From positions 1,302,001 through 1,366,000 of the forward strand of contig NZ_CP094656.1 in NCBI RefSeq assembly GCF_030643805.1: a stretch of 64,000 bases of DNA, read 5' to 3'. Made by a program: the position numbers and the translations under genes. Numbering within the stretch: the stretch's first letter is position 1; every line of letters starts with the position of its first letter. The notes beneath the pieces are model-generated. The model did no database searches. It had not been told where the DNA came from and was given only the letters and a program-made list of their open reading frames with translations. Source of the DNA: Alkalihalobacillus sp. AL-G (lineage in GTDB: Bacteria > Bacillota > Bacilli > Bacillales > Fictibacillaceae). Positions 1 through 8,423 of the stretch are shown here, piece after piece.

Positions 1-2
1 TT

Positions 3-1514
3 GGAAAATCACATCTAAAAAACAAACTTGAGACCGATCGCCAATCTACCGAAAATTCGAGTTCAAATATTAGCAAAAACATTGCAGAGAATGAGCAATT
101 TTTAAAAAATATGTTTCATAATTGTTCTGACATTATATTTCGTGAAATTATGATACACGGTGAAACCAAGTTACTATTGATTCATGTTGATGGTATGATC
201 AACACAGATATCATTACTTCAAACGTTCTAAAACCATTAATGTATGATGGTCTGCCTCAAGGTCTCGGGACGATCGACAGTATTGCCCAAATGTGCGAAG
301 AGGAGCTCTTTTCCGTTTTACCAATTAAGAAACTTTCCAACTATGGAGATATCGTTGATCATATTCTAAAGGGAAATGCTGCCATATTGGCCGATGGGGA
401 AAATACGGCTGTTCTTGCCGATGTCTCAAAGCTTGAACACAGAGCCATAGAAGAGCCCTTTAATGAGGCATCCATTCGGGGATCCAGAGAAGGTTTTATC
501 GAGCTCCTGAGGATGAATACCATAATGCTGCGCAGGATATTGGCAACACCGAAGCTGAAATTCGAATCATTAAAAATCGGAAATGTGACCCAGACCGATG
601 TCGTCATTGCTTATATTGAAGGTACGGTTTCCATGCCCATTCTCAATGAAGTTCGTAAAAGAATAAATCGGATACAGATCGATGCCATTCTTGATTCGGG
701 GTATATTGAAGAGTCCATTGAAGAAACACATCTTTCTCCTTTCCCGCAAATGCTGGTCACGGAGCGTCCCGATGTTGTTGCTGCCGGATTGCTTCATGGA
801 AAAGTGGCCATATTATGCAATGGAACCGGATGTGCGCTTGTCGTTCCATTGACATTCTGGGAAGGACTTCAGGCGCATGACGATTATTATGAGCGATTTT
901 TGTTCGTATCCTTGATTCGATGGGTTCGCTCCTTATTTGCCTTTTTCTCGGTTTTATTCCCATCTGTTTATATTGCCTTAACCAATTTTCATCCGAATTT
1001 GGTTCCTCAAGAACTGATGATGACGATTGCAATGCTGCGAGAAAGGGCACCCTTACCGACAGTCATTGAAGTCTTTATGATGGAGTTGATATTTGAAGGT
1101 TTACGGGAAGCGGGGATCCGCTTGCCCAAACAGATAGGTCCTTTAGTAAGCATCGTTGGGGCATTGGTCATTGGGGAGGCGGCGGTTAGCGCCGGAATCA
1201 TCTCCGCGCCTATTGTCATTGTCGTTTCGGCTGCCGGAATCTCGTCGTTTATCATTCCGCGATTTCGATTCGGTTATGCCCTGCGGATATTAAGATTCCC
1301 TTTATTGATCCTATCCGGACTATTTGGCCTGTTTGGTCTGGCGATCGGGATCATTGCCATTTTGATTCACCTGATTCAACTAAGTCCGTTCGGGACCCCT
1401 TATTTAACCCCGGTGGCTCCGCAGAACACTCGAAGGCTGAAGGACGTGTTGATGCGATGGCCACGAAAGCGTGCCATATATACTGGACCTGACAATGAGG
1501 CGGATCAACCATGA
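3..1514 (+). CDS. GerA-family germinant receptor subunit A, 5'-truncated by window edge
   Basis: Subunit A of a spore inner-membrane germinant receptor, which with the B and C subunits senses nutrients and triggers germination. The reading frame has no stop back to base 3, and the residues before the ATG at 111 (ending NIAENEQFLKNMF) continue the normal family N-terminus, so that ATG is internal and the true start lies left of the window. An N-terminal cytoplasmic domain (NCSDIIFRE and onward) is followed by hydrophobic segments over roughly the last 200 residues, including the SIVGALVIGEAAV stretch, and a short basic cytoplasmic tail. It overlaps the next gene by 4 bp (ATGA), so the two are translationally coupled. 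The A-C-B gene order matches gerK-type operons rather than the A-B-C order of gerA. Confidence 0.93.
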   Translation, partial: GKSHLKNKLETDRQSTENSSSNISKNIAENEQFLKNMFHNCSDIIFREIMIHGETKLLLIHVDGMINTDIITSNVLKPLMYDGLPQGLGTIDSIAQMCEEELFSVLPIKKLSNYGDIVDHILKGNAAILADGENTAVLADVSKLEHRAIEEPFNEASIRGSREGFIELLRMNTIMLRRILATPKLKFESLKIGNVTQTDVVIAYIEGTVSMPILNEVRKRINRIQIDAILDSGYIEESIEETHLSPFPQMLVTERPDVVAAGLLHGKVAILCNGTGCALVVPLTFWEGLQAHDDYYERFLFVSLIRWVRSLFAFFSVLFPSVYIALTNFHPNLVPQELMMTIAMLRERAPLPTVIEVFMMELIFEGLREAGIRLPKQIGPLVSIVGALVIGEAAVSAGIISAPIVIVVSAAGISSFIIPRFRFGYALRILRFPLLILSGLFGLFGLAIGIIAILIHLIQLSPFGTPYLTPVAPQNTRRLKDVLMRWPRKRAIYTGPDNEADQP

Positions 1515-2662
1515 AGAGGGCAGGGACACTTTGTTTCGTATGGCTGCTAATGATATTGAGCACAACCGGCTGCTGGAACCTGAGAGAACCAAATCAACTC
1601 GCATTCGTTTTGGGTACAGGGCTGGATTTAACAAAAGACGGTCAGTTGCAAATTAGTATTCAAATCGTGATACCCTCCGGTGTTGACGGTGGACAAGAAA
1701 GCGGCGGTGGAACCAAGGGAAAAAGTTTCCGTGTGATAAGTGCGACAGGAAAGAACGTTTACGATACGGTTCCAAGCTTTCAGGCGCAGCTATCGCGAAG
1801 TTTATTTCTCGGGCATCGCCGGATCATTCTCATCGGGCAACGGTTGGCCGAGCATGGAATAGGCAACTTGCTCGACGAGTTTATTCGCAATCCTCAATCG
1901 GAGCTGCGTTCAAGGATCTATGTCGTGAAAAACGGTCAAGCGAAAGATATCCTTTCTGCAGAGCCGATTTTCGAGCCGTTTACATCCACGGCACTCGTGC
2001 ATCAGCAAGCCACCCTAGGTTTAAAGCGTTATTATTTCCGCGATTTTTTGTCGGATGCATTGAGTCAAGGCTTGCAGCCCATGCTGCCGACGGTTCGCTT
2101 AACGGATTCAAAGCAATTTGTTTATTCGGGAACTGCCGTTTTTAACAAAGACGAAGGCCTGAAATTAGTGGGTTTCTTGGATGATAAAGACTCTTTCTAT
2201 GCCAATTGGATTACGAACAGACAAGCCGGTTTTGCCCTCACCTCTTTCGTCAAACGAGGAAATGGAAATGTTAGCTTAAAGTTGCAATCGTTAGGTCAAC
2301 GTATTCGCGTGAAGATGGTCGATAAACAAATAAAAATTGACGTCCATCTTACTGGAGAAGGAACCATTGTCGAAAACAATACGGACTTGGATCCAACTAA
2401 ACTAAAGGATCTCCACATCATACAGGATGAACTCAGTGAAACGACACAGAGATCGATACAGCGGCTGATCGAGAAAGTCCAGAAGCAGTACAAGACAGAC
2501 ATCTTCGGGTTTGGTGAAAGGGTGCATCAACAATACCCTAACCAGTGGAAAACCATGAAACGAGATTGGAACGATACTTTTCCCGAGCTCGCTGTTTCGG
2601 TCAAAGTAAACCTCCAATGCAATCCGGGCGAAAATAATTCGTCTGTCAAGATTATGCCTTAA
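1511..2662 (+). CDS. GerC-family germinant receptor lipoprotein (Ger(x)C)
   Basis: Subunit C of the germinant receptor, a lipoprotein attached to the outer face of the spore inner membrane. A hydrophobic N-terminal signal ends in a lipobox (LSTTGC, Cys21), immediately followed by the family-typical CWNLREPNQLAFVLGTGLD region. The length of 383 aa is normal for the family. It overlaps the A subunit by 4 bp and lies 41 bp before the B subunit, so the three form one operon. Receptor operons of this kind are normally expressed in the forespore under sigma-G; their promoter would lie upstream of the window. Confidence 0.95.
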   Translation: MKRAGTLCFVWLLMILSTTGCWNLREPNQLAFVLGTGLDLTKDGQLQISIQIVIPSGVDGGQESGGGTKGKSFRVISATGKNVYDTVPSFQAQLSRSLFLGHRRIILIGQRLAEHGIGNLLDEFIRNPQSELRSRIYVVKNGQAKDILSAEPIFEPFTSTALVHQQATLGLKRYYFRDFLSDALSQGLQPMLPTVRLTDSKQFVYSGTAVFNKDEGLKLVGFLDDKDSFYANWITNRQAGFALTSFVKRGNGNVSLKLQSLGQRIRVKMVDKQIKIDVHLTGEGTIVENNTDLDPTKLKDLHIIQDELSETTQRSIQRLIEKVQKQYKTDIFGFGERVHQQYPNQWKTMKRDWNDTFPELAVSVKVNLQCNPGENNSSVKIMP

Positions 2663-2703
2663 TTCCGGTTCGGGTTGTATATCATCGACGAGGAGCAGAA
2701 GGA

Positions 2704-3798
2704 ATGAGGAAGCTGTCAGGATCACAAATAGTTTGGATGATTGTTACGACTGAAATCGTTGCGATAATCGGGATAAATATTACGCCGGCGATCCTAATAT
2801 CGAAACAGGATACGTGGATTTCGATGCTAGTTGCGGGAGGCATAGGCGCAGCCTTGACTTTTCTTGTCGTTCATCTGAGCATGCTCCACCCCAATCAAAC
2901 GTTGACCCAATTCAGCCAAGCTCTGCTGGGCAAATGGTTAGGGAGACTGATTGTCCTTCCGTATCTCATTGCCTGGTACACGCTATCTGCTTATTTACTA
3001 CGCTCATTTTCAGGCTTTTTGAAACCTCTTCTAATTGACAGAACACCCCTGTGGATCATCATGTTACTCTTATTAGGTTTAATGGTATATTTAACCTATT
3101 CTGCAGGTATTACGGGAATCGGCCGATATTGTGAAATCGTGGGACCCATAATTATCTTTGTGTTGATTGTCAGTTTCATTTTAAATGCAGGCAATACGGA
3201 TTGGCATCATTTACTGCCTGTCTATGCCGATACCGGTTGGGTAACCATTTTAAGAGGATCGCTTCGTCCCGCGCTTTGGTTCGCAGGCCCGTTCACCTTA
3301 TTGGTTGTTGTCGCTTTTATGCAGAACCCCCAAAAAGCACTTTCCAAATCTATGTTAGGCGTAGGCATTACCGTTGTCATGGTCTTTACTGCCACACTTA
3401 TGGTGCTATTGGTGTTTGGGCCGAATTTGGCAGCCAAAATAAGGTTTTCTTACTTTATGTATGTAAGAACCATTGATATATTAAATTTTATTCAAAACAT
3501 GGATATATTCATCGTATTTGTTTGGATTTTCGCAGTGACTGCTCAATTATCCTTATTTTTGTTTGTCGCCAGCTATGAAACGGCGCAGTTGTTCAATGTG
3601 AAAAATTGGCGGAACATCATCTGGTTCAGCCCGCCGGCGATTTTGATTATGGCGATTTTAATTCCGAATGAGACGGTACTTGCCATATACGATCAATTTT
3701 GGGTATCTGTGATATTCCCTGTTTGCGGTATCGGGATCCCCCTTTTATTATGGATCGTTTCGGTCGTCAAAAAGAAAGCATCTGAAAGCAAGGTTTGA
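2704..3798 (+). CDS. GerB-family germination permease (APC superfamily)
   Basis: Subunit B of the germinant receptor, an integral membrane protein of the amino acid/polyamine/organocation type; in characterised receptors it forms the nutrient-binding subunit. The 364 residues consist almost entirely of hydrophobic segments (about ten), starting with a short MRKLSGSQIVWMIV stretch typical of the family and ending in a basic tail (VVKKKASESKV). A ribosome binding site (GAGGAG) lies just upstream of the ATG. It is the last gene of the A-C-B operon; no clear terminator hairpin is visible just after it. Confidence 0.94.
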   Translation: MRKLSGSQIVWMIVTTEIVAIIGINITPAILISKQDTWISMLVAGGIGAALTFLVVHLSMLHPNQTLTQFSQALLGKWLGRLIVLPYLIAWYTLSAYLLRSFSGFLKPLLIDRTPLWIIMLLLLGLMVYLTYSAGITGIGRYCEIVGPIIIFVLIVSFILNAGNTDWHHLLPVYADTGWVTILRGSLRPALWFAGPFTLLVVVAFMQNPQKALSKSMLGVGITVVMVFTATLMVLLVFGPNLAAKIRFSYFMYVRTIDILNFIQNMDIFIVFVWIFAVTAQLSLFLFVASYETAQLFNVKNWRNIIWFSPPAILIMAILIPNETVLAIYDQFWVSVIFPVCGIGIPLLLWIVSVVKKKASESKV

Positions 3799-3856
3799 GT
3801 TCCTAAAAGTTGGTGGGTGTTTTTCCTTTTTTTATTAATGACAGACCTCGCTATGC

Positions 3857-4021
3857 TTGGCTATAATTGTAAATTCATATTTTTACGTATTTTGGGTAAC
3901 GCCAAACCATGATAGGTTAGAAATAACGATTGAAGGTGAAAGCAGATACACAAAATTACCCCAAAAAGAATCGAAAGCTCTGTACGAAATTATTACTGGT
4001 CATGCATTAGCAGGAAAATAG
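3857..4021 (+). pseudogene. Possible small ORF or 3' gene remnant, unrecognised
   Basis: A stop-free frame encodes about 54 residues ending in QKESKALYEIITGHALAGK. It has a protein-like composition but no ATG and no ribosome binding site in front of the only candidate start (TTG at 3857). It could be the 3' end of a decayed gene, related in context to the small hypothetical gene that follows. I do not recognise the family. Confidence 0.25.
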
Positions 4022-4063
4022 GTAAAGTTTAAAGACTTAGTAAAGAATAGAAAGGAGGTTTCA

Positions 4064-4384
4064 ATGGTCGGATTTTCTAAGAGTAATCATGATTTTATTG
4101 TTTCCAAAGCAATAGAATTTGAAGGTCTAGGAAAGAAATATGATATTCATGAAAAGGCATTTGCTGTAAAAAATTATATGGTTTATCTTGTTGCTTTCAA
4201 AGAAAATCCAGGTTATTATGAACTTTTTCAGGTAAATATTGGAGAAAATGGCGAAACTAGTACTCAGTTCTGGAATCAAAAAATATGCACCAATGCTGAA
4301 AGATTAGAAATTTCAAAAGAAGTTGAGAAGGCCATCCAATCGGGCTTTAAACAACCTATAGTAAATGTTCAAAAGCCTTTATGA
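4064..4384 (+). CDS. Hypothetical protein, 106 aa
   Basis: A soluble small protein preceded by a strong ribosome binding site (GAAAGGAGG) with good spacing to the ATG, which supports real translation. The sequence is rich in charged and aromatic residues (MVYLVAFKENPGYYELFQVNI) with no signal peptide or membrane segment. I do not recognise a family and no catalytic motif is evident. It stands alone between the germinant receptor operon and the YunD-like gene, just after a possible gene remnant. Confidence 0.6.
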   Translation: MVGFSKSNHDFIVSKAIEFEGLGKKYDIHEKAFAVKNYMVYLVAFKENPGYYELFQVNIGENGETSTQFWNQKICTNAERLEISKEVEKAIQSGFKQPIVNVQKPL

Positions 4385-4470
4385 GGAATTAGGATCATTA
4401 TTTTATCAAAGAGTCGAAGCTTATTTTAAATAAAACACTTGGTGAATAATTATTTAACGGGGGATCACAC

Positions 4471-5874
4471 ATGAAACAAGCCATCACAATACTACATACA
4501 AACGACCTTCACGGGAACTATGAGCAATTATTAAGACAAGCTGCATACATAAAAAAACGGGTAAGCGAGCTTGAAGCTCAAAAAGAGGACTATCTCCTTC
4601 TAGATGGTGGAGACCATTTAGATATGAGCATCAATGAGTGTCTGGCTACTAATGGCAGTATGCACTTAGAAATGCTAGAAGATATTGGTTATCATGCAAT
4701 GTCAGTCGGAAATAACGAATTATTGCGTTCAACTCCAGAATTAATTCGCAGGCATAGTCTTGAATCGACCGTTCCATGGCTATTGCTGAATCTAGCTGAG
4801 GGTGATGGATCTATCATTGGCGGTATGAAAGAATCTCTTTTACTTAATGTAGGTGAGCATTTAAACATAGGGCTGTTCGGAGCTACCGATCAATTTGAAG
4901 ATATCTATGAAAATAAGCACGGATTTCATAATATGGATACATTAGCTTCTATTAAAAAAGCTGTAGAAGATTTGAATGATCAAGGTGCTGATTTTATCGT
5001 ATTTCTTTCCCATATGGGGTATGAAGCTGACCTTGAATTAGCTAAAAGTTTAAGTGGATCAGTTGATGTGATTGTTGGCGCACACTCTCATACGGTTCTG
5101 GAGAGTCCGATTGTGGAGTCTGATGTGATTATAGTCCAGGCAGGATCTCACGGAAAATACGTAGGAGAGTTAAGGCTTGAATACAATCAGGATGATAAAA
5201 AAATAGAAATGTATAATGGCAAATTAACAGAGATTAACCTAGATTCAGAATGTGATCCTAGCATGACGGAGATATTGGAGCGGGGTCGTAAACAAACGAA
5301 TGAGTTTTTATCAGAGGTGTTATCTACTACCGATGAGCCCCTTTCTCATGAGGATGTCATCAAGCTGATGGCCGATAGTGTCCGAGAATTTTGGGCTGCT
5401 GAGATCGGTATCATGTATGGTGGAGCTGCAATAGGCGGAATGGAAAAAGGAGAATTGACGAGGGGGATGGTGTTAGATTCTTGTAAAAGTATGCACTCCC
5501 CTGTGTTGATTGAAATGAAAGGCGAACAGATTGCAGGTATGATCCATGATAGTTTCAGAGAGGAAGTCACATCTAAGAAGATTTACGGAAATGGCTTTCG
5601 ACCACAGGGAATCACTATTGGAGCTTTGGGGTTTTCTGGGATTACATGGGAGGATCAGAATGGTGTCATTTCAGACATTAAGGTGAATGGGGAACAATTA
5701 AGTGAAAAACGAGTATACACGGTAGGCAGCGGAACCCCGTTATTGTACGGAGAAGTATGCGGATATACATCCGTTCAAGGCTGCAAAATGATTGATATCG
5801 GTAAAACTTTAATGGTTAAAGATGTGTTCATGATGTATTTAAAGAAAACCGATGAAACGTTGAATAAAGTCTAA
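4471..5874 (+). CDS. YunD-like bifunctional metallophosphatase/5'-nucleotidase
   Basis: A two-domain phosphoesterase of the 5'-nucleotidase/UDP-sugar hydrolase family, about the size of B. subtilis YunD. The N-terminal calcineurin-like metal-binding domain shows HTNDLHG (residues 8-14), DGGDH, GNNE, SHMGYEAD and GAHSHT; the GNNE variant of the usual GNHE motif is, as I recall, typical of YunD-type proteins. The C-terminal half carries the substrate-binding 5'-nucleotidase domain (for example MYGGAAIGG). There is no signal peptide, so it is probably cytoplasmic. A GGGGGA ribosome binding site precedes the ATG, and a strong hairpin terminator follows 27 bp after the stop. The physiological substrate cannot be read from sequence. 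Confidence 0.9.
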   Translation: MKQAITILHTNDLHGNYEQLLRQAAYIKKRVSELEAQKEDYLLLDGGDHLDMSINECLATNGSMHLEMLEDIGYHAMSVGNNELLRSTPELIRRHSLESTVPWLLLNLAEGDGSIIGGMKESLLLNVGEHLNIGLFGATDQFEDIYENKHGFHNMDTLASIKKAVEDLNDQGADFIVFLSHMGYEADLELAKSLSGSVDVIVGAHSHTVLESPIVESDVIIVQAGSHGKYVGELRLEYNQDDKKIEMYNGKLTEINLDSECDPSMTEILERGRKQTNEFLSEVLSTTDEPLSHEDVIKLMADSVREFWAAEIGIMYGGAAIGGMEKGELTRGMVLDSCKSMHSPVLIEMKGEQIAGMIHDSFREEVTSKKIYGNGFRPQGITIGALGFSGITWEDQNGVISDIKVNGEQLSEKRVYTVGSGTPLLYGEVCGYTSVQGCKMIDIGKTLMVKDVFMMYLKKTDETLNKV

Positions 5875-5901
5875 GGTTTATGAGTTTCATAACATTCAAG
5901 T

Positions 5902-5937
5902 AAAAGAAAGCCAAATTCGACCTTGGCTTTCTTTTTT
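5902..5937. terminator. Rho-independent terminator between convergent genes
   Basis: A 12-bp perfect stem (AAAGAAAGCCAA at 5903-5914 pairing with 5923-5934) with an 8-nt loop and a T-run. It ends the YunD-like transcript and, being A-rich on its left arm, can also serve the convergent CD3324-family gene on the minus strand. Confidence 0.85.
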
Positions 5938-5962
5938 AAAACATTTATTTTGGGCGTGCAAG

Positions 5963-6253
5963 TCACCCATTCGCTTCATTAAAAGTTCTACGTGTTTTAT
6001 AAATAATTTTACGGATGCTTTCGTTGGACAAGTTGTACCTCTGCTCCAACTCTTCAAAAGACCAGCCTTCCATATATAACTGGAAAATCTCTTCGTTTCT
6101 TCGGGTAAGCAGTTGACGTGAACCGCTAATTTCCCCCCAACCTGCTCGCTGGTTTTTATCCTTTGGGATATAGATGAGCTCGCCTTGGATATATTGTTGC
6201 ATTTCCTTCAGCAAACTAGGGGGAAACACCTCTTTTCCGTTTTTGTATTGCAA
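5963..6253 (-). CDS. CD3324-family small HTH protein
   Basis: A 96-residue protein of the CD3324 family, found in Firmicutes and probably a small DNA-binding protein. The N-terminus carries the family pattern of an Ile/Val-rich helix followed by QGELIYIPK and AGWGEISGSR; the C-terminal part (residues 50-93: RNEEIFQLYMEGWSFEEL, then a sigma-region-4-like helix-turn-helix ending IRKIIYKTRR) looks DNA-binding. The start is TTG with an AAGGAGG site 9 nt upstream. A 32-codon open frame with its own ribosome binding site overlaps the start region (6216-6314). Its targets are unknown. Confidence 0.82.
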   Translation of the reverse strand: MQYKNGKEVFPPSLLKEMQQYIQGELIYIPKDKNQRAGWGEISGSRQLLTRRNEEIFQLYMEGWSFEELEQRYNLSNESIRKIIYKTRRTFNEANG

Positions 6254-6314
6254 AATTTACGTCCTCCTTATTCAAATCAAGGTGTACGTTTATAGGCATC
6301 TTAATATCTTTCAT
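6216..6314 (-). CDS. Possible 32-aa leader peptide overlapping the CD3324-family start
   Basis: ATG at 6314 (minus strand) follows AAAGGAG with 8-nt spacing and opens a 32-codon frame (MKDIKMPINVHLDLNKED and so on). This frame runs through the ribosome binding site and first codons of the CD3324-family gene in another phase. It may be a translated leader that influences downstream initiation. The product itself is unrecognised, and it could equally be a chance frame. Confidence 0.35.
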   Translation of the reverse strand: MKDIKMPINVHLDLNKEDVNFAIQKRKRGVSP

Positions 6315-6364
6315 TGTTTAAATCTCCTTTCATTAGATATTTGAAGTGTAAAGACTTACAAAAA

Positions 6365-6378
6365 CGTGTCAGAACACG
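6365..6378. promoter_or_regulatory. Short inverted repeat upstream of the CD3324-family gene
   Basis: CGTGT and ACACG arms separated by 4 nt lie about 50 bp upstream of the leader frame, next to an AT-rich TATACT-like element on the minus strand. The position suits an operator, possibly for the HTH protein itself, but this is only positional inference. Confidence 0.3.
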
Positions 6379-6440
6379 CTTATTTATAGTATAATTGGAT
6401 TTTTTGCGTATGGATAGAAAAAATATCAGAATATTTAAAA

Positions 6441-6506
6441 TGAGGCCGCATTCACGGCCTCATGTGGACTGTGATTTCCGCCTACGCGGAAATCACCTCT
6501 TTTTTT
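6441..6506. terminator. Two adjacent perfect hairpins, orphan terminators
   Basis: Hairpin 1 pairs TGAGGCCG (6441-6448) with CGGCCTCA (6455-6462) and has a short T-run on the minus-strand side. Hairpin 2 pairs GTGATTTCCGC (6471-6481) with GCGGAAATCAC (6486-6496) and is followed by seven Ts on the plus strand. Both look like strong intrinsic terminators, yet no gene lies next to either in the right orientation. The rest of 6254-6710 holds only the CD3324-family leader region. Confidence 0.7.
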
Positions 6507-6710
6507 ATGATCAATATAATCAGCCTCCTTTCAGAAGATTCTGTCGGTCCGACATCCTAATTAACTCATAAATCCTGCCATGCGAACAAGAGAAAAAATG
6601 ATTATAGTTATTTAATGCCAGATAGTGGATGGTTAAAAAAGGAAGGAAGTTAATATGAATGTATAGAAAAGATAATCAACAACTTATTCAAGGACCAAGG
6701 AGTTAATCAT

Positions 6711-7007
6711 GTGAAAAAGTTAAAGAAGAAGTATATCATTAGTGGTTTTTTCGTTCTTCTAATTCTATTATGTATAGCAACAAACCCAACGAAGCAGGAA
6801 TACGTTCTGTTTAGTAAGGGTCGGATAGGAGAAGCACCACCATCTGACATTCAGATTGAAGTAAAAAACTTTTATGTGTTTTCAACGTTTGCGCCTAAGT
6901 TACCGATGGACCATTATGGAATTGTACATTTAGGTTTCATGGGTAAATTCTTTAGAATATCCGATGGCCAATATGATTACCCAGTTTGGCTGGAGTTTTC
7001 CAACTAA
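6711..7007 (+). CDS. Small membrane-anchored or exported protein, 98 aa (possibly DUF4359-like)
   Basis: GTG start with AAGGAG upstream; the nearby ATG at 6709 is followed at once by TGA, which decides the start. A basic N-terminus and one hydrophobic segment (residues 9-24, IISGFFVLLILLCIAT) act as signal anchor, followed by NPTKQEYV, which recalls the ATNPxxxxY motif after the anchor of DUF4359 proteins, and a short extracytoplasmic domain with aromatic residues. Function unknown. A second tiny membrane protein follows 43 bp downstream. Confidence 0.6.
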   Translation: MKKLKKKYIISGFFVLLILLCIATNPTKQEYVLFSKGRIGEAPPSDIQIEVKNFYVFSTFAPKLPMDHYGIVHLGFMGKFFRISDGQYDYPVWLEFSN

Positions 7008-7050
7008 GGTTCAATATATAATGAATTTTATATTGCTAGGAGGGATAGAA

Positions 7051-7149
7051 ATGGAAAAGTATAAACTGTTCTTGTTAACAATAATAACAATAAGTTTATT
7101 GTACATAGCATTTATCATCTCAGACCCTGGTTTCGGAGTAGGATTGTGA
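7051..7149 (+). CDS. Single-span membrane micropeptide, 32 aa
   Basis: ATG at 7051 is preceded by AGGAGGG at ideal spacing; an earlier in-frame ATG at 6964 lies inside the previous gene and has no such site. The product is essentially one membrane helix (LFLLTIITISLLYIAFII) with a short tail (SDPGFGVGL). It sits directly behind the other small membrane protein, so the pair may be co-transcribed. No function can be assigned. Confidence 0.5.
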   Translation: MEKYKLFLLTIITISLLYIAFIISDPGFGVGL

Positions 7150-7252
7150 ATTATTAAATTAATATGGTAATACAAATCATGCAACTGACATCCTGTTTAG
7201 TTACATAAAGGTCTCTCTCTTCAGTTTCGTCATCAAAATAGTTTTATATTGT

Positions 7253-7269
7253 ATCTTATATCATAAGAT
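7253..7269. promoter_or_regulatory. Palindromic candidate operator upstream of MDR oxidoreductase
   Basis: A perfect inverted repeat, ATCTTAT-ATC-ATAAGAT, ends 33 bp before the oxidoreductase start and lies within an AT-rich promoter-like stretch. A MarR-, TetR- or HxlR-type regulator could bind it; no such gene is adjacent. Confidence 0.4.
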
Positions 7270-7302
7270 TAATATGATGAAACGAAATTGGGGAGGAAAG
7301 TT

Positions 7303-8229
7303 ATGAAAGCAATTGTATGCACAAAATACGGTTCACCCGATGTTTTGGAACTCAAGGAGGTAGAAAAACCCACTCCCAAAGAAAATGAAATACTGGTAAA
7401 AGTTTATGCGACAACAGTAGCATCAGGGGACGTTAGAGTTCGGAGTTTCAATAGTCCTATCTTGTTATGGCTTCCGATGCGAATCTTCTTGGGTCTGAGG
7501 AAACCGAGAAATTCAATACTGGGCGTGGAGTTAGCTGGGGAGATAGAGGGTATAGGGAAGAATGTAAAGAAATTTAAAAAGGGCGACCAAGTTTTTGCTA
7601 TGACTGGAATGAATTTTGGGGCTTATGCCGAGTACGCATGCTTGCCTGAAGACGGGACAGTGGCAATAAAACCTTCCAATGTGAGCTTTGAGGAAGCTTC
7701 TTCTGTCTCTTTTGGAGGAACTTCAGCACTGCATTTTCTTAGAAAAGGAAAGATCCAGGACGGACAGAAAGTACTTATTTTTGGAGCTTCTGGTTCAGTA
7801 GGGACTTCCGCGGTTCAGCTTGCCAAATACTTTGGGACAGAAGTTACCGGGGTATGCAGTGCAGAAAATTTTGAATTAGTGAAATCGCTGGGAGCCGATA
7901 AGGTAATTGATTATACGAAAGAGGATTTTACGAATAGAGAAGAGCGTTATGATATCATCTTTGATGCAGTTGGGAAAAACTCGAAATCAAATTGCAAGAA
8001 AGCACTAACTCCAAACGGTACATTCGTGTCAGTCGAAGGGCAGGGGATAGCAAAGGTACGTACTGAAGATTTAATTTTCCTCAAAGAGCTTATTGAGAAG
8101 GGGGAGATAAAATCGGTAATTGATAAGCGTTATCCGCTGGAACAAATTCGAGAGGCACATAGATATGTAGAAAAAGGACACAAAAAGGGAAATGTGGTAA
8201 TCACTTTGGTTCATAATGACCGAAGCTAA
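7303..8229 (+). CDS. MDR-superfamily NAD(P)-dependent oxidoreductase (quinone oxidoreductase-like)
   Basis: A medium-chain dehydrogenase/reductase without structural-zinc cysteine clusters, resembling quinone oxidoreductase/enoyl reductase types. The N-terminal GroES-like domain ([23 protein letters not shown]) is followed by a Rossmann domain with [20 protein letters not shown] (around residues 160-180), then [14 protein letters not shown] and FDAVG. The ATG at 7303 is preferred because GGGAGGAAA sits just before it; an upstream in-frame TTG would place that site inside the gene. A palindrome ends 33 bp upstream. The substrate is not predictable; such enzymes often reduce quinones or reactive carbonyls. 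Confidence 0.9.
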   Translation: MKAIVCTKYGSPDVLELKEVEKPTPKENEILVKVYATTVASGDVRVRSFNSPILLWLPMRIFLGLRKPRNSILGVELAGEIEGIGKNVKKFKKGDQVFAMTGMNFGAYAEYACLPEDGTVAIKPSNVSFEEASSVSFGGTSALHFLRKGKIQDGQKVLIFGASGSVGTSAVQLAKYFGTEVTGVCSAENFELVKSLGADKVIDYTKEDFTNREERYDIIFDAVGKNSKSNCKKALTPNGTFVSVEGQGIAKVRTEDLIFLKELIEKGEIKSVIDKRYPLEQIREAHRYVEKGHKKGNVVITLVHNDRS

Positions 8230-8343
8230 CTAATAAGATAACGATGGCTTAAACTAAAGAACGTCGAAATCAGGGATGTAAAGTTAATTTTCTAAAAACT
8301 ATTGAAACAGCAAAGATGAAGTGGTAAAGTTTAAGCCAAATTA

Positions 8344-8357
8344 TGCAAACGTTTTCT
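8344..8357. promoter_or_regulatory. Candidate CcpA cre site
   Basis: TGCAAACGTTTTCT matches the catabolite-responsive element consensus TGWAANCGNTNWCA at 12 of 14 positions, including the central CG. It lies about 67 bp upstream of the alpha/beta hydrolase that begins the putative sugar-oxidation operon, a place where CcpA control would make sense. The intergenic stretch 8230-8423 otherwise shows nothing clear. Confidence 0.4.
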
Positions 8358-8423
8358 CAACTAGATACAGGTTTTGAATGTTGAAACGAACACAGCTGCC
8401 AACTTAGTTATGGAGGGATTAGC

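Noticed and set aside
111-1514. GerA-type gene starting at ATG 111
   Set aside because: The same frame is open to base 3 and encodes conserved family residues, so the ATG is internal and the gene is cut by the window edge.
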